Origin: Tridacna crocea
Taxonomy: Eukaryota > Mollusca > Bivalvia > Cardiida > Cardiidae
Reading direction: 5' to 3'
Assembly (NCBI GenBank): GCA_943736015.1
Contig: OX031061.1
Span: 17,617,290-17,681,289 of the forward strand
Length of the DNA: 64,000 nt
Made by a program: the position numbers and the translations under genes
Notes under the pieces: generated by a model
What the model was told of the DNA's origin: nothing
Database searches by the model: none
Seen by the model: only the letters and a program-made list of their open reading frames with translations
Shown here: piece after piece, positions 50,328 to 60,921 of the stretch
Layout of the letters: the number at the start of each line of letters is the position of its first letter
How positions within the stretch are numbered: position 1 is the stretch's first letter

Positions 50328-53300
50328 GTAAGATTAGGTGACAAAGAGGTTGACATGTTTTGGTAAGAGATGAGTTGGTTGGTTGGTTGGTTGGGGTTTA
50401 ACGCCACTTCAACAGCATAAGGTCATGGCGGTCGGTGACGCACATGTGTTTCCTGGCTTTCTCCCACTGGTACTTACACTACTTCCTTTCCAAAGCTATC
50501 AACTATGTTTCTCACATGCTTCAGCAAAGGTAAGAGGCGAAAATACGCCGGAAAGAAAGTTCGCCTCAACTGGGTATCAAACTTGCAACCACCAGGTCAT
50601 GAGTCTGACAAGCTCACCGCTGAGCCACCCAGGCGGGCTGGTAATAGATGAGTGTGGTAACAGATTTACAGAGTAAATGGATTAGATGCTTCATTAACAA
50701 AGCAATTATATTGTGTTTATGTTCTGTGACGTTCTTAACACCTAATGTACACCCTTGATAGATGGGTTAAAACCTTTTATTTTTTCACTTTCTACCTCTT
50801 TCGCTTGAAAGACAGGGATTCCATATGGTTAATACATACTGTACAGTATGAAATGACATACATAGCAAAAATTATTTATGAAATATAGTTGAAATCACAA
50901 ATTAAGGTTTTAAATAACGAAGGTTTGAAGAAAATAAAGCCATAAAGATTTTTAAATCATCACAAAACATTAATATTTTAGGCTTGTCCAAATTAAAGCA
51001 TTTTCAGACAACAAAATAATATAAGTGACTGCAATTTATTTTGGGAAGAGTAGAAAACATTGTGGGAAAAGGAGAAAAAGCTGGTTACCAGCATTTTCTC
51101 CTTTTCCCACAATATAAAGCTTCATTCTCAGGGGTGTCAAAAGTAGGGATTGTGTGGCAATTGGTTAATTAAACAATGTTGTTGGTTTTTTTTTGTCATG
51201 AAATGTGGGCTTTACATGTAGCTCCACTGGTGGATGTGCAGTATCTGATGTTTATGCATTTTCTTCTGTGAAACTACTGTCCTAAGTGCACACAAATGGT
51301 TTTTCTATGGCCCTCTTTTGACTTCTTCAAGCAGGGCCCACGCTGTCGATCGCCATTTTCGCCATTGGCGAAAATATTCAGAAATTGGCTAAAAAAAAAA
51401 TTAGTTGGCGAATTAAGTGACTAAAGAGTTGAAAAGGGTAAAAAAAAAAGGGTCAAGGTTTAAAATACTACCCCAAACAGCAGCTGATAATACACATTAC
51501 CTGTGTGCAGTGAACCGATTATTCCCTCTGAGACATGTTGTGTAGAATACACCCTTATCGGTTATGTAAACAATTAACACATGATCAACAGTCAATAATG
51601 ATACTGGTGATTCAATAAGTCTAGAATCCATCCAGATGTTAATTGGATAATAATCCACCTTGAGAATTAATCTTAACTCCTTTAACTAGATGAATATTTG
51701 TGATATGGCTGGCGACGTATTTACAATGGATGCCGGTAATTGATGGATTTATCAGTTTGAGAGAAAGAATTCTACGGAAGTGTTAATTGATAAAAGAATT
51801 GACAGTTTTCTTCAAAGACAAATAAGAAATGATTAAAAAACAAATTTTTTTTTAAAATTGTTCTTGATTAGATTAGAAATAATTCTGTATAAATCTGGTC
51901 ACATTTTATTTGTAGAGAGCAGTCTCAAATTTCTATGTTTCACATTATTTCTTTAAACTTGATCCATTGACAAATGAATTTTGGAGAATAAAAATATTCT
52001 GTCATGTCCTCAAAGACAGAACCAGTTATATTTGAGAGTAGGCAGACTACCAGTGTAGGCCTTAAGTAGGATGACTGCATGTTGACCTTGACCTACACAA
52101 GTTTTTTTTTTTTAGTTTTCATAAATAAAAACTGGGATGTATACATGAAGATGTTAAAAACATGTATTCAGGTCAATCATTTTTTGGGTAATGTACCATT
52201 TTGATAGTGCATGGGGTACAGGCCATTCTTAACAGGCTTAATTCTTTACCAAACAACATTTTAGACTTTTCCAAATTGAAAGTACTAGCAGACGACAAAA
52301 GAAATGCAAATCAAAAATATAAATTTGGTTTAACAAGGACGAAAACAGTGTGGGAAAAGGAGAAAATGCTGGTTACCAAATTGAAAGCACTTGCATACGA
52401 AAAAGAAAATGCAACTCACAAAAATAAATTTGTTTTTAAAAGGTTGGCTACAAGTCACTGAAATCGGCTAAAGGTTTTACCAATTGGCTAAACCTCTGGC
52501 TAAAAGAATTTTTGACCCAGGGTCGGCCCTGTTCAAGGTATTTCATTTAACTCTTTTCCAAACGATCCATGGTTTTTATGACCCTGGGAAAGAAGGGTTG
52601 GTAAACTTCATAGGAAAAGGAGAAAATGCTGGTAACCGGCATTTTTTTTCTTATACTACAATGTTTTCTACTTTATCACACAGCTGAAGCTCATTTGTAT
52701 CAATTCTGAATGTGTACCCTGCAGATACTTTGAATGTGAAAGAGTCTGAAGTTTGATATGTGAGAAAGGGTAAGACAAAAAGTACTTCCCTGGTAATGGC
52801 AACAAAAATGAAAAAGATTAAAAACCTTCTCTACAACAGCAGTTTGGAATTCCGAGTAGTTTAACCCATTACCACACAATCCCTTCTTTTGACAACCCTG
52901 AGAAAGACACCTTTAGAAAACATTGTGGGATAAGGAGAAAATGCTGGCAAGCAGCATTTTCTCCTTTTCCCACAATGTTTTCTACCCTTCACAAAACAAA
53001 TTTTAAATTTTCAGTCACTTTTATTTTGTCTTCTGCAAATGGTCTCCATTTGGACAAGCCTAAAACACTTGTTTGGTAATGAGTTGAAATTGCGTTGTGG
53101 AAAGAGTTGAATGGTTCTGAAACAAAGGTAAAGAAAGATTAGTACTGATACATGTAAAGATAATCAGAATAGAATGAACTGAAAAACAATGACACCAACA
53201 GTACAACTATGTTTTGTTTTCTCTTGGCAGCTTGGAAGCTCTCTATATGGGAGGAAATCAACTCGCAGATGTTCCAGCAGAACTGGGTTATCTACATAGA

Positions 53301-54967
53301 TTGACATACTTGGTGCTTTGTGATAACAGACTGCATAGCCTGCCACCAACTCTGAGCAATTTACGTAAATTGCGTTTACTCAGCCTTCATAATAATTTAT
53401 TACAAACCCTGCCTCAAGAACTTGTGTCATTAAATCTTGTAGAACTGAGCTTACGGAATAATCCACTTGTAGTGCGCTTTGTTCAAGAGCTCAGTTTTAA
53501 TCCGCCATCTCTAATGGAGCTTGCTGGTAGAGTTATAAAGATTGAGCGAGTGAAATACGGGAAAACAGATCTGCCAAGTCATCTAGTCAAGTATTTATCT
53601 TCTGCACAACGATGCGTTAACCCGAAATGCAAAGGCAAGTTTTCTTATGTTTATTTTTCAGGAGAATATGCATCTTTAGAAGAATGTGAATCATAACTTA
53701 TTGTTCTACTGAGCTCCAGATACAGAGGCTGAGAGGGCGTGATTTTGATTTCAAAATTGAAAGTAGTAATTATTCTCCACTAAACCCTATGTTGTGGGCA
53801 CTCATTAGAATCGTCTCATCGAGACAATTCTAATGAGTACCCACACCATAGGGTTTGAAAGAGAAATGATTGATTTAGAATCCCATCACTCCCTCTTATC
53901 TGTAGCTCTGATTTATTTTTTTGCTAACGATTCTAATATGTTTATATGAACCATATATATGTGGCAAAAGGGGGTTAAGTGCATCTCCACTGTGCATTAT
54001 AGCATGCTGGTCTTTACAGAATGCCTAATCCATGAAATTAATTTTGTCAAAGAACCAATTGAATCATGAACTAAACTGGTCCTTTGTGCTGCAGAAATTT
54101 TTTCCGATAGCAAAATGTTGTGACCCAGGCCAGTCTTGGCAAATTGCACAGGCTGAGTCAATAATTTTTGCATCTTGCATTGAATCTTTACCAAGCAATC
54201 CCTGATATTTACGGTCCAGGAAAAAAATATTTAGACATCCCTAAATAGAAAGCATTTGCAGACAACTAATAAAATGAGCCTCATATGCTAGGAAAAGGAG
54301 AAAGTGCTCTTTACCATTTATCCAATGTTTTAAAAAGCATTGTTTAATTCTTTAGGGTATCTACTTGTAACTTTTTACACAATAGCAGATTAAAGACTTG
54401 TCTGAACAAATGATGAAGTTGGCCTGAAATGAAGAAAAAAAAAAAACCAAAAATGTCCTGAATTTTGGTAAGTGTAAAATTTGTTGTGTGGGATTAGGTT
54501 AATTCAGCTTTTGGCTTAGCAACTTTGTTACCAAATGAAAAAAATTCAAACATGTCCAAGCAACAAGATAAAAGTGGCTGAAATGATGAAATTAGTCCTT
54601 GATGGGGCAGGGAACATTGTGGAAAAAGGGGAAAAAAAGCAAGTTACCAGCATTTTCTCCTTTTAGCTCAGTGTTTTCCAAAGCCTTCTGGCTTGGTGTT
54701 ATTATAAACAGGATTGTGTGGTCAAAGGTTGTTGACATTTACTGTAATCAATAACATTTCATTCTATAATGGATTGCAGGTGTCTACTTCAGCTGTAAGG
54801 TGGAAGACGTGAAATTTGTTGATTTTTGTGGCAAGTACAGGCTTCCACTCCTTCAGTACCTGTGTTCACCAAAGTGTACCTACACAGCAGCTGTTACTTG
54901 CAGCGATAGTGAAACAGATGATGAAGATTCAGCAAGAAACAAGATGAAGAAAGTGCTGTTGGGATAG
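49855..54967 (+). CDS. LRRC58: LRRC58 orthologue, complete, 3 exons
   Basis: Exons 49855-50327, 53231-53634 and 54780-54967 total 1065 nt, 354 aa plus TAG (human about 371 aa). About ten leucine-rich repeats (for example LETLNLSGNRFEEFP, LTYLVLCDNRLHSLP, LRLLSLHNNLLQTLP) run to residue ~205, ending in NNPLVVRFVQEL. A conserved C-terminal part follows with cysteine pairs CVNPKC and CSPKC around VDFCGKYRLPL, an acidic stretch SDSETDDED and the terminal KVLLG shared with vertebrates. No signal peptide or membrane segment, so probably intracellular. The ATG is the first in frame after a stop at 49771. My recollection is that recent work links vertebrate LRRC58 to ubiquitin-mediated turnover of cysteine dioxygenase; that is not visible here. 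Confidence 0.95.
50376..50638 (-). mobile_element. tRNA-derived SINE with 15-bp target duplication
   Basis: On the - strand: head with GGGTGGCTCAGCGGTGAGC (A-box like) and GGTTGCAAGTTTGATACC (B-box like), body ending GGCGTTAAACCCC, and tail (CCAA)n. TGGTAAGAGATGAGT (50361-50375) and TGGTAATAGATGAGT (50639-50653) are the target duplication, one mismatch. It lies 48 bp inside LRRC58 intron 1. Confidence 0.85.
50960..51168 (-). repeat. PalTTAA MITE, R-first, in LRRC58 intron 1
   Basis: ATTTTAGGCTTGTCCAAATT start; palindrome intact but right arm ends early (CACAATATAAAGC). TTAA at 51165-51168. Confidence 0.82.
51220..51331 (+). repeat. H2 fragment, 5' end only
   Basis: AGCTCCACTGG start, CTTCTGTGAAACTACTGTCC and TTTCTATGGCCCTC match H2 47088 without its microsatellite. 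Interrupted by the hAT-like element at TTCAAG. Confidence 0.6.
51332..52531. mobile_element. Second hAT-like non-autonomous element, 1200 bp
   Basis: Starts CAGGGCCCACGCTG, ends CCCAGGGTCGGCCCTG; direct repeat TTCAAG (51326-51331, 52532-52537) abuts both ends, two bases short of a normal hAT duplication. Carries a partial R-first MITE (52237-52378). No transposase frame. Confidence 0.65.
52547..53087 (+). repeat. Two PalTTAA MITEs in LRRC58 intron 1
   Basis: 52547-52773 has a diverged right arm and R. 52861-53087 is well kept except for centre GGCAAGC. The second ends 143 bp before exon 2. Confidence 0.85.
53231..53634 (+). CDS. LRRC58: LRRC58 exon 2
   Basis: Acceptor TCTTGGCAG. Encodes LEALYMGGNQLADVPAELGY through RFVQELSFNPPSLMELAGR to CVNPKCK. 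Ends in phase 1 at AAAG followed by GCAAGT, a GC donor matching the GC-AG consensus. Reading past it gives a different tail and a stop at 53694, losing the conserved C-terminus. Confidence 0.94.
53709..53910. repeat. Palindromic MITE (CAGAGCTCC family), copy 3
   Basis: Lies in LRRC58 intron 2, 75 bp past the GC donor. Central TCTCATCGAGACA with arms CTCATTAGAAT/ATTCTAATGAG; terminal GAGCTCCAGATA and TATCTGTAGCTCTG. Confidence 0.75.
54184..54730. repeat. Two decayed PalTTAA copies in LRRC58 intron 2
   Basis: 54184-54345 keeps L (CAAGCAATCCCTGATATTTA) and R-inverted words. 54528-54730 is R-first with AAAAGCAAGTTACCAGC centre and ends 49 bp before exon 3. Confidence 0.6.
54780..54967 (+). CDS. 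LRRC58: LRRC58 exon 3
   Basis: Acceptor TGGATTGCAG. Encodes GVYFSCKVEDVKFVDFCGKY, LPLLQYLCSPKC, the acidic patch and KMKKVLLG before TAG. It is missing from simple ORF lists because it has no internal start, but the match to the LRRC58 C-terminus is clear. Confidence 0.95.
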
Positions 54968-55030
54968 AATTGATTACGTCCAGTTTTGTTTGTGCTGAGA
55001 CTTTTTTTTTTTTCATTTTCAGTTTGTGTT

Positions 55031-55365
55031 TTTTATACCCCATGTCTGCAAAGGAGAGGGGGGATATACTGGTTTCACTATGTCTGTCTATTTGTCCATC
55101 TATCTCTTGATTTTTCAGTCTGTGGACTACTTTGCTTCTGTTTCCTTGGTCAAAACCTATTTGACCTATGACCCTGAAAATCTATACAGCTGTTGCTCAT
55201 GACCCAAGAAGATACTGAAATAGTAGTTTTTGTGCCATGTGGGTCAAAGGTCGAGGTCACAGGTGAACTTTGTTCGGAACCATTTCAGTTCTGTTGATGT
55301 GCTGCTTCAGTGGAAAGATGCAGGTGGTGGGGGCGTGATTTGTCTGCTTTTTGGCAGTTCTAGTT
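55031..55365 (+). repeat. GTATACTGG/GTCTGTCTG repeat, copy 6, after LRRC58 stop
   Basis: TATACCCCATGTCTGCAAAG, GGGGGGATATACTGGTTTCA, GTCTGTCTATTTGTCC, ending GGCAGTTCTAG. Starts 64 bp past the LRRC58 stop, so probably in its 3' UTR. Confidence 0.6.
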
Positions 55366-55419
55366 TTATTTCTGTGACAGAGAGATGTTTATGCAATTCT
55401 GTAAAGCTCTGTCATTTCA

Positions 55420-55918
55420 CCCTTTACCAAACAATCCCTTGTTTTCACAATTCTGGGAAGTGAAGGCTTTTGAAAACATTGTGTGAAAAGGAGAAATGCT
55501 GGTAACCAGCATTTTCTCCTTTTCCCACAATGGTTTCTACCTTATCAAAGAGAGAAATCATTATTTAAGATGCATTTGAATTGTATATCAAATGCTTTCA
55601 GTTTGGTGTGGTCCAAATTTTTTTTTGAGTGGTAAAGGTTTAAAACTAAAACAACATTTAGTGACTTGACTCCTTAAAGTTTTAGATGATGATTTGTTAT
55701 ACATGTAGCTAGTTTATGATTTACAAGACACTTTTTTTTGTACTGCTGTCAGGATTTTTTATGGCCAAAAATTGAGATATATCTTTGAAAATTAGAAAAC
55801 ATGATCAGAAAAGGGGAAAAATGCTGGTTACCAGGGTTTTCCCCTTTTCTCACCATATTTTCTAATGCCTGTTCTCACATGGTCTCAAAACCTTGGGACT
55901 TTGTGGTAAATGTTTAAT
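55420..55918. repeat. Two PalTTAA copies
   Basis: 55420-55643 L-first with TIR CCCTTTACCAAAC. 55780-55918 is R-first and half decayed, centre GGTTACC with paired change AGGGTTTTCCCC. Confidence 0.75.
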
Positions 55919-56161
55919 TTTCACTCTTTTCCAGGGGCTATTTATTTGATGGTTAAAGTGCTTTGAAACTAGATTTTGAAAATGAAAACAAATTGATCAG
56001 ATATACAAATCGACCGAAAGCTTTACTTGCCTTTTCTAAAACATTGTTGAAACAGGCCTATTTCATACCTTGTGACTTACACACTGGGTCATTTTTGATA
56101 GCACACATTTTACATGTTACAGGATTTAAAAAAAAAAAACTCATGCTTTATGAAAAGGGGT

Positions 56162-56570
56162 TTAACTCATTACCAAACGACAAAATTTAAAAATTTAAGG
56201 CTTGTCCAAATCGAAAGCATTTGCAGACGACAAAATGAAAGTGACTGAAAATTTGAAGTTTGTTTTGTATGGGGTCGAAAACATTGTGGGAAAAGGAGAA
56301 AATGCTGGTTACCAGCATTTTCTTCTGTTCCAACAATGTTTTCTAAAGGTTTCTTTCTCAGAAGTAGGGATTGTGTGGTAATGGGTTAACTCATAAGCAA
56401 ACGACAAAATTTTAGGCTTGTCCAAATTGAAAACATTTGCAGACGACAAAATAAAAGTGACTGAAAAGTTGAAAATTTGGTTACCAGCATTTTCTCCTGT
56501 TCCAACAATGTTTTATAAAGGTTTCTTTCTCAAGGTCGTCAGAAGTAGGGATTGTGTGGTGATGGGTTAA
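56162..56570 (-). repeat. Two PalTTAA MITEs, same orientation, sharing TTAA at 56386
   Basis: 56162-56389 and 56386-56570 share rare variants (TTCTGTTCCAACAATG, AAGGTTTCTTTCTCA), so one probably derives from the other. The second lacks its left arm. Confidence 0.88.
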
Positions 56571-56741
56571 TACATCTGCAAAAAGTATCTTCCCAGGTTA
56601 GTCGGCGCAGGCTGATCTGGATCCAAACTTCTTGCTTTTAATAATTTTTTCTTTATGTCTGGGGCCCATTCTAGTCTGTTGTCAGACAAAGTTGATTTAA
56701 TGTATCCATAACTGCTTGGCATAATGCTTTACAGTGGGGCA

Positions 56742-56962
56742 TTCAACCGTTTACCACACAACAACTTTTGATGACTCTGAGGTAGAAGCCTTAGGAAACA
56801 TTATGGGAAACGGAGAAAATGCTGGTAACCAGCAGTTTCTCCTTTTCCCACAATGTTTTTGACACTTCCTTAATCAATTTTGGATTCTTCATTCACATTT
56901 GTCATCTGTAAATGCTTTCAATCTGGACCAGTCTGTAAATTTAACGTTTGGTAAAGAGTTAA
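56742..56962 (+). repeat. PalTTAA MITE
   Basis: AACCGTTTACCACACAACA to ACGTTTGGTAAAGAGTTAA; arms ATTATGGGAAACGGAG/CTCCTTTTCCCACAATG have several mismatches. Confidence 0.85.
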
Positions 56963-57232
56963 ACCCATTTTAACAGAACATGGACATATCAATACATTAA
57001 ATGTACATGACAATGACATAAATAGTGCTTGAAAATATGTCACAAATGCCAAAAGTTAGTATCAGAGACATATACTAGAACAGAAAAAGCTTTGATGAAC
57101 TTGGGTATCATTTATTTACAGGATGAAGTATACTCTTCATAAATCTTTTACTTTTTTTTTTGTGGGCATCATTTATTATATAGAAGCAAAGTTTAATTAA
57201 TTAACCTGTTACCAAACTGTGAAATTTCACAT

Positions 57233-57871
57233 TTAACCCTTTACCAAACAGTCCCTGGTTTTTACTACTTTGATGAGGAAGCCTTTTGAAAGCATTGTGG
57301 ATAAAGCCAAAGGAGAAAATGTTGGTTACCAGCATTTCTCCTTCTTCCACAATGTTTTCTTCCGTTTCAAAGACAGAAATACACTGTTTAGTTACATCAA
57401 ATGCTTTCAATTTTTACGAGTCTAAAATATTGTTGTTGTGTGTGTGGGTGGGTGGGGGGGGTTAACCAACTGGAAAGCATTTGCAAATGAAATACATTGT
57501 ATTCAGTTTTGGCTTCAGTCTATTTGTCTCGGAAGGAGCAGACAATGTTGTGGGTAAAAGAGAGCATGCTGCCTCCAAACCTTGTCTCCTTTTACACAAT
57601 GTTTTCAAATGCTCTTTTCTGCACGATTTTTTAAACACAGAACTGTAACCTTTTCCCAAACAAGCCATTGTTTTTACATGTCGTGCAGTAAAAGTCTTAT
57701 GAAAACACTGTGGGAAAAGGAGAAATTGCTCGTAACGAGCAATTTCTCCTTTTCCCACAGTGTTTTCTACCCTTTTTGAGAACTTTCTGGCATTTTCTCC
57801 AAATCTAAAATTGTCGTCTACAATTCTTAGTTTGGAAGAGTCCAAAAATTTGTCGTTTTGGAAAGGGTTAA
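57233..57871. repeat. Array of three PalTTAA MITEs, last one subfamily B
   Basis: 57233-57465 L-first with GTGTGTGTGGGTGGG expansion at its right end; an older L end precedes it (TTAACCTGTTACCAAACTG at 57201). 57462-57648 decayed B, R-first. 57646-57871 B, with perfect palindrome 57702-57766 around GCTCGTAACGAGC. Confidence 0.85.
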
Positions 57872-58216
57872 GAAAAGGTTAGGTCAGTTTGCTGTTCGTG
57901 ACTATAGTTCTGCATCACAGAGACAGAAAATAGTCTCTTTCTACATTCTAATTTGTTCTCTTCTGTTATATTAGATTGATTACGTTTTGGAGTTGCAAGG
58001 AGTGTATAACTACCTCATTCATAAAATTTGAAATCATTCATAAAAAGCTGAAAGAAATCTTTTTTTTTTCTAATTTTGTTGTTTGTTGGTTTATGACTCC
58101 ACTTATAACAAACATCGTAAAAAGCCTTCTTAGACAAATTTTATAATTGAAAAGTTGTTTAACTTCTGACAGGTTTCCTAGGAGGATCCAAAGATTGAGT
58201 ACAGCCTTTGTTGGGG

Positions 58217-58559
58217 TTAACTCTTTACCAAATGACAATTTTTTGGACTGGGCCAAATTCAAAGCATCTGCAGACAACAAATTAAATGTATGTAATATGA
58301 TGGTTTCTGACTGTGATAAGGTAGAAAATACTGATGAAAAAGGAGAAATTGCTGGTCTTCTTCTCCCACAGTGGTTTCTATAGGCTTCTATCTACGTGTC
58401 ATTAAAAGTCTAGATTGTTTGGTAAAGAGTTAATGAATGAAAAAATTTGCACTCATGGCCAAAGGTGAAAAGGCCCCTCCTTTTGTTTTACAATATTTTC
58501 AATTGCCTTCTTTTTCAGGGTCTCTTAAACCTGACCAAGTTTGTTTGGTAAAAAGTTAG
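58217..58559 (-). repeat. PalTTAA MITE and a right-end scrap
   Basis: 58217-58433 R-first, palindrome broken (GAAATTGCTGGTCTTCTTCTC). 58470-58559 right end with TTCTTTTTCAGGGTCTCTTA. Confidence 0.8.
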
Positions 58560-58629
58560 TTCTTTGAATAGTGTTTACTAGCCTTACATATATTTCTCAG
58601 GGACAAGTTTCCTTTTAAATAATTTTCCC

Positions 58630-58857
58630 TTAACCCTTTCCCAAACAAGCCCTGGTTTGTACGTGTCTGTAGTAAAAGTATTTTGAAAACACTGTGGGAA
58701 AAGGAGAAATTGCTCGTAATGAGCAATTTCTCCTTTTCCCACAGTGCTTTCTACCCATTTGGAGAACTTTCTGCCATTTTCTCCAAATCTAAAATTGTCG
58801 TCTGCAAACTCTTTCGGTTTGGAGAGGTCCAAAATCTATCGTTTGGGAAAGGGTTAA
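58630..58857 (+). repeat. PalTTAA subfamily B MITE
   Basis: TTAACCCTTTCCCAAACAAG to TTTGGGAAAGGGTTAA. Centre GCTCGTAATGAGC, arms otherwise paired. R half TTTGGAGAACTTTCTGCC is typical of B. Confidence 0.92.
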
Positions 58858-59555
58858 AAAAGCTTTGTATAGTATATTGTATAGTTTTTCATCTCTTTTT
58901 AGCTGTTACCAATTAATACCTCCGTCACACCAAACTTGTTCTCACTCCTGTCCGAAAATGGTTGCCAAACAGACTTGATCTATGTTCAGATGGATTGGAT
59001 ATATTAGCAACCCCTTGTGATCTGTTAACAAACTTCATGGATTGGTAATGACCAAAAAGGTGCTCCAGAACTTGGGAGTCTGCTCAAAATTTCTTGCCGA
59101 CCATCCCGTTCTGTAATGAAGCAGAATGACAACGTACATGTACTTAAAACAAGATGTACATACTACAAACAGAACTGTAGTACTCAATCCTACTAGAGAG
59201 GGGGTGCAGTTGGGCATCATTTTGCTGTACTGTGTGTTTGTATTTTACCAACCAAAATTACTTGTCCTTTCCTGACCGCAGCCAGTTTTATGATTTTATT
59301 GACCGAGTTTAGATGTTCCAAGAACAGGTTTGGTGAGACAGGGATTTCAGGCAATGGGCCAAATTTATATGTTCTACTCAGGCCACAATCGGTTTTCTGA
59401 TAATGTCAGGACAGTTTAGACTTTCTAAGAACTTGTTAGGTGTAATGGGGTGTAAGGAATAGGACATCATTACATGTATATACATACTGTTGTATTGTTA
59501 GCTAGGCAATACCACACTGTCACGTTTATTAGGTTTGACGAGATTGACATTATTA

Positions 59556-59696
59556 GTTGTATGGTCAGGTGGCAGGGGACTTGGAAACTTGTTCATGGCT
59601 GTGGTGAATCATGTCACTCGAGCCATACGAGGTGGCGACATGATTCACCACAGCCGTGAACAAGTTTCCAAGTCCCCTGCCACCTGACCGTACAAC
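59556..59696. repeat. 141-bp inverted repeat, 60-bp arms, 21-bp loop
   Basis: Arms 59556-59615 and 59637-59696 match at 58 of 60 positions. The outer word GTTGTATGGTCAGGTGGCAG meets CTGCCACCTGACCGTACAAC. Both mismatches are T opposite G, so an RNA from the + strand pairs along the whole stem. The loop contains CTCG/CGAG. Unrelated to the MITE families. Surrounding 58860-60090 has no gene I recognise. Confidence 0.9.
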
Positions 59697-60067
59697 ATAT
59701 TTATTATACTGCAATGTTTTACCCTCTCAAAGCACATTAAGCGAAATTTTCCTGTAATATAATCTCACGAATCGAGTATGCTGACGAAACACAAATTCCC
59801 TTGTGAGTGGCCCAATTCAATGAAAATGGAGGTCACTTGAAACTGACAACACTGAAACGTGCAGTTTGGTGCATAAATGTGCAGTCTGGTGATTGATCGA
59901 CACCGCCATTTTTAGATGTTGTATGGCATGTTTAGTGATGTTTACGGGGCGCTCAAAAGGGAAACTGGCTTTACATGGTTTTTGCCAGGGTACATGATCT
60001 ATATGTTCTGGGCATGTTAACCAATCAAATCAAGAGAAATTTCTTTGCAGTTTTATGATACCATTTT

Positions 60068-60331
60068 CATTACTTTTCCATACAATCCTGAGTTTTAACC
60101 CTTTACCAAACAGTCCCTGGTTTTCATGACTCTGGGGGAGAGCCTTTTGAAAACACAGTGGGAAAAGAAGGAGAAAATGCTGGTAACCAGTATTTTCTCT
60201 TTTTTCCCCACAATGTTTTCTGCTTTTCCAAAGTCATATTTCAATTTTTGGATCACCTTTACTTTGTTGTCTGTCTGCAATTGCTTTCAATATGGAAAAG
60301 TCTAAAATTTTGTTGTTCAGTAAAGAGTTAA
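60068..60331 (+). repeat. PalTTAA MITE inserted into the L half of another
   Basis: 60068-60098 is an older L end (TTTTCCATACAATCCTGAG) stopping at TTTTAA. Full copy 60095-60331 starts there, with AGG duplicated in the left arm and a TCTG duplication in R. Confidence 0.85.
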
Positions 60332-60462
60332 GAATTCTGAAGTACATGTACACAGCTTTGGAAAATATTGTGGCAAAGAGAGAAACTACCCTTCCAAAGG
60401 AAATCAAATCATTTGAATAAGCCTGCTTTTTAAAAAAAAAAAAAATCTGGTCTAAGGCTTCT

Positions 60463-60721
60463 TTAACCCTTTACCAAATGACAAAATTTTAGACTGGTCA
60501 GAATCGAAAGCACTTGCAGATAATGAAATAAAAGTTGAAATATGTTTCCAGTAGGGTAGAAAACATTGTGGGAAAAAGGAGAAAATGCTGGTAACTAGCA
60601 TTTTCTACTTTTCCCACAAGGTTTTCTACACTTTCACAGACAATTATAATCATTTCAGATAAATTAAAAGTGTCGTCTGCTTTGGACCAGGCTTAAATTT
60701 TGTCGTTTGGTAAAGAGTTAA
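60463..60721. repeat. Chimeric PalTTAA MITE with two R halves
   Basis: Left inverted R (GAATCGAAAGCACTTGCAGA), right R (GTGTCGTCTGCTTTGGACC). TTAA at both ends; L absent. Confidence 0.85.
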
Positions 60722-60921
60722 CAATATACAGGCAGAAATTTTCATATGCCAGTTAAGGATTTAGCATTATGAGCTTCGGCATTCCAAAAAGAACAGTATT
60801 AACTTTGTGTTTTCTTGTTTTATTGTCCAGGATGTGTCAGTAACATGCTTGTGATGTTATTTTTTGTGTCTTTATTATGTGTACTCGTGAAATGTCAAAT
60901 AGAATTTTGTTTTTGGTAAAG

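Noticed and set aside
57462-57845. 127-aa frame on the - strand
   Set aside because: Consists of subfamily B MITE sequence.
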